NCBI GenBank assembly: GCA_019417865.1
Contig: DYCW01000231.1
Location: 1-12,153 of the forward strand
From: Ruminococcus sp.
GTDB taxonomy: Bacteria > Bacillota > Clostridia > Oscillospirales > Ruminococcaceae
Direction of reading: 5' to 3'
Length of the DNA: 12,153 bases
The position numbers and the translations under genes were made by a program. Below are positions 7,801 to 12,153 of this stretch, one piece after another (within the stretch, counting starts at the first letter, position 1; each line of letters starts with the position of its first letter). Under the pieces are notes generated by a model, which was given only the letters and a program-made list of their open reading frames with translations, was not told where the DNA came from and searched no databases.

Positions 7801-8076
7801 TTCCTTCCAATGGGCATAGCTGAGGGTATTGAAGAAAAGACAAAGACAGCAGTTGACGCTATGCGAAAATCAGCAAAGAAAACGCTTGCAGCAGCGAAAA
7901 GTGCAGTGGCAAATGCGAGCAACGATTTGAGTGTCGGTGCTAACGCTACAACTTCCGGCAACAATACCACGATTATAAATAATAATTTCAGTCAGACTAT
8001 CAATAGCCCGAAACCGGTTGCACGCTATGACCTTTATAGACAATCTAAAAATCTGATATATGCAAAAGGGGTGTAA
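4822..8076 (+). CDS. Tape measure protein, TP901 type
   Basis: A 1084-residue tape measure protein that sets tail length and probably helps DNA cross the host envelope. Residues 1-215 are coiled coil with a repeated Glu/Lys/Asn pattern. Residues about 235-430 form the conserved phage-tail minor domain (TLQTKTGMSTEEMSKFKGEM onward). Two hydrophobic segments, about 628-651 and 681-700, follow. Residues 714-934 have an 11-residue pattern of aromatics, with a Leu-Pro motif at 758, 769, 802, 846, 890 and 934. The C-terminus has FFSINSPSKVMADEVGQFLP, very common at the end of such proteins. At about 1.5 angstrom per residue a tail near 160 nm is inferred. ATG 4822 follows AAGGTGGTG at 4806-4814. 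Confidence 0.95.
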   Translation: MAKSTETTTKFKVDISELKSNLQQANREIAMTNSKFKESVAGMEKFTDSADGLTAKIDQLKSVNGSYSKILDEYEKKLAETVEKEGESSETAQNLQIKINNLKAAIKGNEAAISKYSDQLDEMTSESNNSVSAVDKLTKEIADQEAELDDLKTAYENAVLEYGKSSDEARGLATQISNLSTDLNNNRNALSDAEGAADRFDQSLNDVDDSSKTLSDGFTTLKGALADLISDGIKKCIDSFKELMTSSDQALNTLQTKTGMSTEEMSKFKGEMEELYKGNYGESMEDIADAMATVAQNSKETDPSKIKDLAQNAIVLRDTFGFEVNESMRAANMLMDQFGISGDEAFNLIAQGAQKGLDKNGDLLDTINEYGVHYSQLGYTSEEFFNSLANGTEAGTFSVDKLGDAMKEFGIRTKDTATTTTDAFTLLGYGADASTEEISKTKEEIAKLEKNLKYAQMEQAGFNDKTSELTRLKNADKIEEYSASLEEAKGKLSAMTSTSDTSRGSIQKLQDKFAEGGESAKEATQEVLDALFSMEDPVAQNAAGVGLFGTMWEDLGADGVKALMDVSGEADKTAQTMESINDVKYDDIGASLSELWRTIQVDVLQPIIDEVIPPVKEFIGWVQSNLPEITALVVGLGTAMVTMFVANQIMALVKAFQAFKAAQEGVTVAQWLLNVAMNANPIGLIVSAIAGLVAAFVILWNKSEGFREFWINLWDKVKTAFSTAWEGIKTGFDAVANFFTVTIPEKFNSIVTFFKELPGKVVTYIQELPGKIIEWAANLKATFDIKVHEIITAIGEWFSELPYKIGYAIGAVIGTILTWAENVKTFVTEKVPEIIENIVQFFRELPEKIWEWLTNTIAKIATWAIQMQQNAAQAASDFISNVVTKIKELPGEVWSWLTNTIEKVKNFATDIGTKATEAAKNLWDNLVDGITGLPDRIYSIGSDIVKGLWNGINDMAGWIWDKIQGFGQGVLDGLKSFFSINSPSKVMADEVGQFLPMGIAEGIEEKTKTAVDAMRKSAKKTLAAAKSAVANASNDLSVGANATTSGNNTTIINNNFSQTINSPKPVARYDLYRQSKNLIYAKGV

Positions 8077-8079
8077 TTT

Positions 8080-8919
8080 GTGTATTTTGTGAAAACAAAA
8101 ACAATAGATTTTTCGATAAATAGGAATTTCTGCTTATACAAGATAGACGGATTATGCCCGCCGTCTGCTTCATTAAATTTCAGTACAATCGCAAATGTAG
8201 ATGGTAAAGTTTATAACTCTGGAAGAATCAATGAAAGAAATCTTGTTTTCTATATCAAAATATTTCCAGACATAGAAACGAACCGAAATATCTTATATCA
8301 GCATTTTCCAATTGGTCAACAAGTGAGAATTTTTTATAGAAATGATTTACATAGCATTTATATTGATGGTTATGTGGAATCGTTCGAGTGCGATTTTTTT
8401 ACCAATAACGAAATGGCACAAATTTCTATCGTCTGTACAGATCCGTATTTTAGAGGAGTGGAAAAGAAAACGGCAGTGATTTCAGTCGTTCAAAAGAATT
8501 TTGAGTTTCCGTTTTCCATTCCAGTAAATCAGCCAATAGTAATTTCAGATAGAAAATATGACGTAATAGAAATGATTGATATTGGTACAATTGGAACAGG
8601 AATGATAGTAGAATTTGAAGCGATCGGAGATAATGTGATTCGACCATGGTTGCAGAATCTTACCAATGGGCAAAAGATGCAATTAGAAGCAGAGATGAAT
8701 GCAGGGGAAAAGATAATCATAAATACAAATAAGCATAATTTATCAATCACAAAAGTATTTACAGATGGCAGCACAAAAAATATGCTAAATGCGATGGCAG
8801 ATGGATTTCAGTGGGTGCAACTTTCGGCAGGAAAAAATCAATTAACAGTCGGAGCGGATCAAAAGGCTGAAAACTTAGTGGTATCGGTAAGCATAGAAGA
8901 ACTGTTGCTGGGGGTGTAA
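8080..8919 (+). CDS. Distal tail protein (Dit-like, Sipho_tail type)
   Basis: A 279-residue protein immediately after the tape measure, where siphophages encode the distal tail hub. The N-terminal domain has alternating strands ending in YIDGYVESFECDFF and then the landmark SIVCTDPYFRG (Cys119, Asp121, Pro122, Tyr123), a C-x-DPYF-like signature of Dit-type proteins. The C-terminal half looks like the galectin-like domain, with a GTIGTGMIVEFEAIGDN strand block. It would form the ring connecting the tail tube to the baseplate. The start is GTG 8080, chosen because AAAAGGGGTG ends eight bases upstream. It begins three bases after the tape measure stop. Confidence 0.85.
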   Translation: MYFVKTKTIDFSINRNFCLYKIDGLCPPSASLNFSTIANVDGKVYNSGRINERNLVFYIKIFPDIETNRNILYQHFPIGQQVRIFYRNDLHSIYIDGYVESFECDFFTNNEMAQISIVCTDPYFRGVEKKTAVISVVQKNFEFPFSIPVNQPIVISDRKYDVIEMIDIGTIGTGMIVEFEAIGDNVIRPWLQNLTNGQKMQLEAEMNAGEKIIINTNKHNLSITKVFTDGSTKNMLNAMADGFQWVQLSAGKNQLTVGADQKAENLVVSVSIEELLLGV

Positions 8920-8922
8920 TAG

Positions 8923-9999
8923 TTGAATCTATATATTTTAAATCAGTCATTTCAAACCGTGGCAGTTATTGACCAATATTCATCGTTGATATGGACACGA
9001 CGTTACTGGAACTGTGGGGATTTTGAATTGTATCTTCCTGCAAATTCAGATTTATTACAGTATTTAAAAATAGGATACTACATTCATCGTGAAGATTGTG
9101 ACTGCACCATGATTATTGAGAAAATTGACATCAAAACAGATGCTGAAAACGGAAACTATTTCACAGTTTCTGGTAGAAGTGCAGAATCTATTTTATCTTA
9201 TCGAATCTGTATGGGAACAGGATGGGGAACAAACTACCCACATTTTTTGTGCCAAGTACTGATTAGTGGTGCATTTGATTTGGAGCAAAAAAACACAAAT
9301 AGATATGCACCAGAAATAGGTGAATTTAGCGGATGGACTGATGATGTTGGGCATATTATTTGGACAGGCGTATATGAAAATAGCAATCTTATGGATGTTG
9401 TTTTTTCAGTTTGTATGGAGTATGGATTCAGTTACAAATTTGTGCGGAATGAAAATAAATTTGATATATTATTTTATTCAGGATCCGATAGAACATTGGG
9501 ACAGACTGAAAAAACTCCCGTTATTTTTTCTCCAAAGTATTATAACCTTATAAATTCTGAATATGCGTATGACATTTCATCTGAAAAAACAAATGCGTTG
9601 GTGGTAGGTGGTGAAGATGAAACAAGAACTGTAATTTGGCATCCAGAAGGAAACCAAGCTAAATCAGGATTGAAAAGACGTGAAATTTACATTGATGCAA
9701 AGGATTTGAAGAAAAAGAAAGAAGATGGTAGTTATTATACCGCTGATGAATTTTATCAAATTCTTGCACAAAGAGGACGGGAAAAAATTGCAGAAACAGT
9801 GGCATTACCTACATTTTCTGGTGAGGTTGACACTACTCTTCAATTTATCTATCGGCGAGATTGGGATTTAGGTGATATTGTAACCATTGAAAATGAATAT
9901 GGCATGAATGCAAAAGCAAGAATTTTGGAAGTTATAGAAGTGGATGATGAAAATGGCTACAAAATCACGCCTACACTTTCAGATTGGGAGATGATTTAA
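8923..9999 (+). CDS. Siphovirus Gp37-like baseplate/tail hub protein
   Basis: A 358-residue protein resembling the Sipho_Gp37 family (ReqiPepy6 Gp37-like), found after Dit in Gram-positive siphophages. Matching features are the N-terminal YILNQSFQTVAVIDQYSSLI, WTRRYWNCGDFELYLPA (the W-x-x-RY-x-x-x-GDFEL signature), the SGRSAESIL block, a middle domain with GFSYKF, and the late segment EVDTTLQFIYRRDWDLGDIV, followed by a C-terminal strand. The gene order fits the Tal/hub position of lambda gpJ-type or phi Tal proteins, but it has no visible hydrolase domain. The start is TTG 8923 after GGGGGTG at 8909-8915; the first coding residues after it match the family's start. Confidence 0.88.
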   Translation: MNLYILNQSFQTVAVIDQYSSLIWTRRYWNCGDFELYLPANSDLLQYLKIGYYIHREDCDCTMIIEKIDIKTDAENGNYFTVSGRSAESILSYRICMGTGWGTNYPHFLCQVLISGAFDLEQKNTNRYAPEIGEFSGWTDDVGHIIWTGVYENSNLMDVVFSVCMEYGFSYKFVRNENKFDILFYSGSDRTLGQTEKTPVIFSPKYYNLINSEYAYDISSEKTNALVVGGEDETRTVIWHPEGNQAKSGLKRREIYIDAKDLKKKKEDGSYYTADEFYQILAQRGREKIAETVALPTFSGEVDTTLQFIYRRDWDLGDIVTIENEYGMNAKARILEVIEVDDENGYKITPTLSDWEMI

Positions 10000-10944
10000 A
10001 TGTTAGAAGCTGGATTTTTCGACAGTATAAATGGAGACAGAACATATAACTCAAGAGACTTTTCCGACTTTTTTGAAGGGATAATTGCAGATGGCATTTA
10101 TGCGTCTGTTGGAAAGGCTTTTCAGGTTTTTGCAGATGGATCTGGATTGCAAGTATCTGTTGATACGGGGCGTGCTAAAATATTAAATAGATATGTAAGG
10201 AATACATCTATTCTTACAAAAGAAGTTGATGCCCCAGATACCACAAATGCACGATGGGATGCCGTTGTATTAAAAATTGATCTGGATAGTCGTGGGGGCT
10301 ACATTGATATTTTAACTGGAACACCAGCGGAAGATCCTCAAAAGCCAACCACAACGGATACAGCAACGGCAAAATCTTTTGTACTTGCTTATGTGAAAGT
10401 GCTGCCACAGACTACGGCAATCACCTCTGAGAACATCGAAAACAATCGTGGTGCTGCAAATTGTCCGTGGGTTGCTGGAATTTTAGATATATCAAATATT
10501 ATTCAACAGCATGAAGAAAGTGTAATAAAAGCAAAATCGCAGATTGATGAACTTGTATATGATACCAGAACTGAACTGAATCAGATAGAAACTGATATGC
10601 GTTTGCAAATGGAACAAGATATAAGTGAATCAAAGCAAGAAATTGATCGAACAAAGGCAAATTTTGAAACATGGTGGAATGATGTAAAACAGCGTTCGCA
10701 GAGACTTCAAAATTACACAGGCTGGAAAGCAGCTGAAACGGATGGACAAACAGATTTTGAAATTTTGGATGGTATCAATTTTAATATCGACAAGCATGTG
10801 ATAATAGTGTATAGAAATGGTATACATTTGATTGTAGGACACGAGTACACAATAGATTACACGACAACACCACAAATTATCAGACTTTTTTCTGGTGTAA
10901 GCGTGGGTGATGTGATCTCTTACGATGTGATAAAATTTGAGTAA
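10000..10944 (+). CDS. Putative baseplate / receptor-binding protein
   Basis: A 314-residue protein with three parts. Residues 1-165 hold a conserved N-terminal domain (GDRTYNSRDFSDFFEGIIADGIY, then GSGLQVSVDTGRAKIL) that I recognise from BppU-like or upper-baseplate proteins of Firmicute phages. Residues about 168-238 are a charged helix that probably forms a trimeric coiled coil. Residues 240-314 are a beta-rich C-terminal domain, the likely host-contact tip. It follows the Gp37-like gene with no gap (TAA then ATG), and GGGAG at 9986-9990 serves as binding site. It is the last tail gene before the holin, so in this window it is the best candidate for host recognition. No enzymatic domain is visible. 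Confidence 0.72.
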   Translation: MLEAGFFDSINGDRTYNSRDFSDFFEGIIADGIYASVGKAFQVFADGSGLQVSVDTGRAKILNRYVRNTSILTKEVDAPDTTNARWDAVVLKIDLDSRGGYIDILTGTPAEDPQKPTTTDTATAKSFVLAYVKVLPQTTAITSENIENNRGAANCPWVAGILDISNIIQQHEESVIKAKSQIDELVYDTRTELNQIETDMRLQMEQDISESKQEIDRTKANFETWWNDVKQRSQRLQNYTGWKAAETDGQTDFEILDGINFNIDKHVIIVYRNGIHLIVGHEYTIDYTTTPQIIRLFSGVSVGDVISYDVIKFE

Positions 10945-10963
10945 TGAAGAAAGGAGAATCTAC

Positions 10964-11362
10964 ATGAAAGAAACCATTTGTACTGCTTTTGGCTTGGTTG
11001 GCAGTTTTCTTGCCGCTCTGTTCGGCGGATGGGATTCTGCATTGGCAACGCTCCTTATTTTCATGGGGGTAGATTACGCCACAGGCATTATTGTAGCGGC
11101 TGCCGGAAAGTCACCAAAGGGCAAGCTATCCAGTAAAATCGGCTGGAAAGGACTTGCAAAGAAGTGTATGATTCTGCTGCTGGTGTTGGTTGCTGCTCGG
11201 CTGGATGTGGTTCTGGGAACGTCCTATGTGCGTGCTGGGGTGTGCATTGCCTTTATGTGTAATGAAGTCATCAGCATTTTGGAGAATGCCGGATTGATGG
11301 GTGTACCGCTGCCAGCAGCACTGAAAAATGCAGTGGAACTGCTCCAGAAAAAGGAAAAGTAA
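10964..11362 (+). CDS. Phage holin, toxin-secretion/lysis holin family (Phage_holin_4_1 type)
   Basis: A 132-residue holin. It has the pattern of the Cph1/TcdE-type family: helices at about 5-22, 26-47, 68-85 and 88-105, the FMGVDYATGI block at 33-42, GWKGLAKK at 60-67, and the C-terminal NEVISILENAGLMGVPLP block. It would form lesions in the membrane so that the endolysin can reach the wall. ATG 10964 follows AAAGGAG at 10949-10955. The in-frame TTG at 10937 overlaps the previous gene and is rejected. Compared with the tail genes before it, the gene is richer in G and C (hand counts of two lines give about 50 percent against 22-43 percent), which suggests it was acquired separately. Confidence 0.93.
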   Translation: MKETICTAFGLVGSFLAALFGGWDSALATLLIFMGVDYATGIIVAAAGKSPKGKLSSKIGWKGLAKKCMILLLVLVAARLDVVLGTSYVRAGVCIAFMCNEVISILENAGLMGVPLPAALKNAVELLQKKEK

Positions 11363-11395
11363 AAACCGCCCGACAGCGGAAAGGCTGCCGAACGG
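11361..11395 (-). terminator. Rho-independent terminator of the XRE gene (minus strand)
   Basis: On the minus strand CCGTTCGGCAGC (11395-11384) pairs with GCTGTCGGGCGG (11377-11366) along 12 positions, nine Watson-Crick and three G-U, around a six-base loop, and is followed by TTTTT (11365-11361). In the plus-strand RNA the three G-U pairs become A-C mismatches and no T-run follows, so the terminator is directional. It ends XRE transcription at the holin stop codon, and holin transcripts would not be stopped well by it. Confidence 0.85.
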
Positions 11396-11404
11396 CTTTC
11401 AGGG

Positions 11405-11602
11405 TTATTCTGTTTTCTCTGGTTTGTCTCTGCAAAGTTCGTCCAGTGTCACACCGAGAGCATCAGCAAGCTTGATGGCATTGGATACAAGACAGTCACC
11501 GTTTCTGAGGATATTTTCTACTGTACGTTTTGGCAGCCCTGCCCTATCCGCTAACTGTCGAACCGTCAAACCTTTTTTAAGACGGATTTGTTTTAAGTTC
11601 AT
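11405..11602 (-). CDS. XRE-family helix-turn-helix repressor
   Basis: A 65-residue DNA-binding protein made almost only of the XRE/Cro-CI domain. Helices 2 and 3 of the motif are TVRQLADRAG (13-22) and PKRTVENILRNG (24-35), followed by the NAIKLADALGVTLDEL segment typical of the family and a short charged tail. The start is ATG 11602, with AAAGGGA a few bases upstream. A longer in-frame start at 11665 would lie in the upstream peptide frame without support. Its ATG overlaps the stop of the 29-residue peptide (ATGA), so the two are probably translationally coupled. It lies opposite to all structural genes. Its target is unknown; the palindrome in the promoter at 11945-11962 is a candidate. Confidence 0.9.
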   Translation of the reverse strand: MNLKQIRLKKGLTVRQLADRAGLPKRTVENILRNGDCLVSNAIKLADALGVTLDELCRDKPEKTE

Positions 11603-11688
11603 TTTTTCCCTTTCTGGTAAAAATAGATTGCAAGTTTTGCGACACCAAATAAAATGAATAGGCAACCGAGTTTTGCAAGTATTCCCAT
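11599..11688 (-). CDS. Small membrane peptide coupled to the XRE gene
   Basis: This ORF of 29 residues begins at ATG 11688 and its TGA (11601-11599) overlaps the ATG of the XRE gene as ATGA. The peptide starts MGILAKLGCLFILFGVAKLA, a single hydrophobic segment of about 17 residues, and ends in an aromatic and basic tail (YFYQKGKK). This layout of one membrane span with a short charged tail is common in small toxins and small regulatory membrane proteins. No clear ribosome binding site precedes it, so it could be translated leaderless, weakly or from a readthrough transcript. I know no family match. It is supported mainly by the overlap with a real gene and by its composition, and could be chance. 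Confidence 0.5.
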   Translation of the reverse strand: MGILAKLGCLFILFGVAKLAIYFYQKGKK

Positions 11689-11692
11689 TGCG

Positions 11693-11721
11693 TTGACATT
11701 GGCGTTATTTTATGATATAAT
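11693..11721 (+). promoter_or_regulatory. Perfect consensus sigma-A promoter, plus strand
   Basis: TTGACA (11693-11698) and TATAAT (11716-11721) are separated by 17 bases, with TG one base before the -10 box (extended -10). This is an ideal housekeeping promoter. The start point is expected near 11727-11728, where the hairpin begins. There is no plus-strand gene directly downstream; the transcript points into the 3' end of the 45-residue peptide gene on the minus strand. This fits a promoter for a small antisense RNA. Confidence 0.88.
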
Positions 11722-11727
11722 GAGTGA

Positions 11728-11770
11728 GTAGCAGGGAGGGTGGTGTTTACCGCCCTGTGCTACCCCTTTT
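11728..11770 (+). ncRNA. Candidate small antisense RNA / hairpin terminator
   Basis: The expected plus-strand transcript is almost entirely a hairpin. GTAGCA (11728-11733) pairs with TGCTAC (11758-11763), and AGGGTGGT (11737-11744) pairs with ACCGCCCT (11749-11756) around a GTTT loop, with GGG and G left as an asymmetric internal loop. CCC and TTTT (11767-11770) follow, so transcription may end about 43 bases after the start. The RNA would be complementary to the 3' untranslated part of the 45-residue peptide mRNA. If termination is incomplete, it would cover the whole coding region and its ribosome binding site. The same hairpin may also end minus-strand transcription, though the minus RNA has one A-C mismatch and no clear T-run. 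Confidence 0.5.
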
Positions 11771-11773
11771 CTG

Positions 11774-11911
11774 TTAATCCATGATTTTGTCAATCAGTAT
11801 TAGCAGAAATCCAACTGTGAAGTCTATCAACGCACCAATCAGAAGATTGCGGACATCAATCTTTGTTTTTGGCTTTTTGCGTTTGGTAGGCTTCTTTTTT
11901 TGTTTTGCCAA
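11774..11911 (-). CDS. Small basic membrane peptide, candidate type I toxin
   Basis: A 45-residue peptide with TTG start at 11911. Residues 2-17 have 9 Lys and one Arg (AKQKKKPTKRKKPKTK). Residues about 22-40 form one hydrophobic segment (NLLIGALIDFTVGFLLILI), and the tail is short (DKIMD). It has an excellent binding site, AGGGAGGTG (11928-11920), and a perfect consensus promoter about 30 bases upstream. A four-codon minicistron starting with ATG at 11933, near the expected transcript start, ends in a TGA within the binding site. Strong expression signals on so short a gene, with a convergent RNA promoter at its 3' end, fit a type I toxin. Other roles, such as a small lysis or membrane effector, are possible, but the orientation is opposite to the lysis genes. 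Confidence 0.68.
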   Translation of the reverse strand: MAKQKKKPTKRKKPKTKIDVRNLLIGALIDFTVGFLLILIDKIMD

Positions 11912-11939
11912 TGCTTTTTCACCTCCCTTCCATGATTCT

Positions 11940-11968
11940 ATTATACCACCTTTTTAGGTGGTTGTCAA
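11940..11968 (-). promoter_or_regulatory. Perfect consensus sigma-A promoter of the 45-residue peptide
   Basis: On the minus strand TTGACA (11968-11963) and TATAAT (11945-11940) are spaced by 17 bases. The start point is expected near 11933, giving a leader of about 20 bases with the AGGGAGG ribosome binding site. The transcript would encode the 45-residue peptide and might continue into the 29-residue peptide and the XRE gene if the hairpin at 11728-11763 does not stop it. The spacer holds a perfect palindrome, so the promoter is probably regulated. Confidence 0.9.
11945..11962. promoter_or_regulatory. Probable operator palindrome inside the promoter spacer
   Basis: The sequence ACCACCT-TTTT-AGGTGGT is a perfect inverted repeat (seven bases, four-base gap, seven bases). 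It occupies the whole spacer between the -35 and -10 boxes of the minus-strand promoter and touches both boxes. A dimeric repressor bound here would block RNA polymerase. The nearby XRE protein is the obvious candidate binder, which is inference. Confidence 0.7.
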
Positions 11969-11991
11969 GTGCTTTTTCAAATTTTTATAAT
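11962..11991 (+). promoter_or_regulatory. Probable promoter of the endolysin gene
   Basis: TTGTCA (11962-11967) matches five of six -35 bases, and TATAAT (11986-11991) is a perfect -10, with an 18-base spacer. The start would fall near 11998, directly before the AAAGGAAG ribosome binding site of the peptidase gene. Its -35 box overlaps that of the divergent minus-strand promoter, so the two may compete or share control. A weak repeat (TTTCAAA 11975-11981 / TTTGAAA 11995-12001) flanks the -10 box. The AT-rich surroundings make a chance match possible. Confidence 0.55.
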
Positions 11992-12012
11992 TTTTTTGAA
12001 AGGAAGATAATA

Positions 12013-12153
12013 GTGGCAGTAAATACTTATAAACAGGATAATAAAACGCAACTTTCCCCTCATTTCAATGTGCGAGAATTTAAGTGTAAGTGTGGGGATA
12101 CGCATGATATTCTCATTTCCAGCGAACTGATAGATAAACTGGAACAACTCTAT
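12013..12153 (+). CDS. Peptidase M15-type endolysin (partial, N-terminus)
   Basis: This gene runs off the right edge after 47 codons. Its opening, with LSPHFNVREFKCKCGDTHD at residues 15-33 and then a helix beginning SSELIDKLEQLY, is a typical start for phage-encoded M15 D-Ala-D-Ala carboxypeptidase-like enzymes (M15A/VanY-like). These cut the peptide stem or cross-bridge of peptidoglycan and act as endolysins after holin action. The zinc ligands of the family lie further on and are outside the window, so catalytic competence cannot be judged. GTG 12013 follows AAAGGAAG at 11999-12006. The gene may have its own promoter just upstream. Confidence 0.85.
   Translation, partial: MAVNTYKQDNKTQLSPHFNVREFKCKCGDTHDILISSELIDKLEQLY

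Noticed and set aside
9320..9553. A 77-codon plus-strand frame inside the Gp37-like gene
   Set aside because: The main frame matches a known family throughout, and the inner frame has no ribosome binding site.
11328..11657. A 109-codon plus-strand frame after the holin
   Set aside because: It overlaps the holin end and is the antisense of the XRE gene, whose helix-turn-helix is clear on the other strand.
1..12153. tRNA genes, CRISPR arrays, insertion sequences, integrase or attachment sites
   Set aside because: I saw no cloverleaf, spaced repeats, transposase or integrase motifs; the repeats found are within the tape measure gene or are short regulatory palindromes.

Overview
The window is part of the late region of a tailed phage, most likely a prophage, of a low-GC Bacillota host. 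The phage is a siphovirus with an HK97-type head and a TP901/phi13-like tail. AT-rich coding, GGAGG-type ribosome binding sites before nearly every gene, and the protein families suggest a gut Clostridia host, perhaps Ruminococcus or another Oscillospiraceae. The host assignment is inference; no marker gene is present.

Positions 1-10944 hold one dense plus-strand morphogenesis block. In order it encodes a probable portal C-terminus, the HK97-family prohead protease, the major capsid protein, a 43-residue small protein, the gp6-like connector, the head-tail adaptor, the gp10-like protein, a tail completion protein, the phi13-type major tail protein, the tail assembly chaperone with a -1 frameshift extension, the tape measure protein, the distal tail protein, a Gp37-like baseplate protein and a putative receptor-binding or baseplate protein. 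Genes are packed with gaps of a few bases or overlaps. The only notable gap holds a strong hairpin (4219-4252) after the major tail gene. No promoter is evident in this block, so it is probably one late transcript.

Positions 10964-12153 hold the lysis region: a four-segment holin and, at the right edge, the start of an M15-type peptidase endolysin. Between them lies a 650-base cassette transcribed mainly on the minus strand. It encodes a 45-residue basic, one-membrane-segment peptide, a 29-residue membrane peptide and an XRE-type repressor whose start codon overlaps the stop of the 29-residue peptide. The 45-residue peptide has a perfect consensus promoter (TTGACA-17-TATAAT) whose spacer is filled by a perfect 18-base palindrome. 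A second perfect consensus promoter, on the plus strand, points at the 3' end of the same gene and reads at once into a long hairpin followed by TTTT. This is the layout expected of a type I toxin-antitoxin pair: a small membrane toxin mRNA and a convergent small RNA. No single part of it matches a family I can name. It is the most interesting part of the window.

Other points worth attention are a textbook slippery heptamer (GGGAAAC) in the chaperone gene, an ACG in the start position of the gp10-like gene, and an exact 44-residue periodicity in the tape measure protein.
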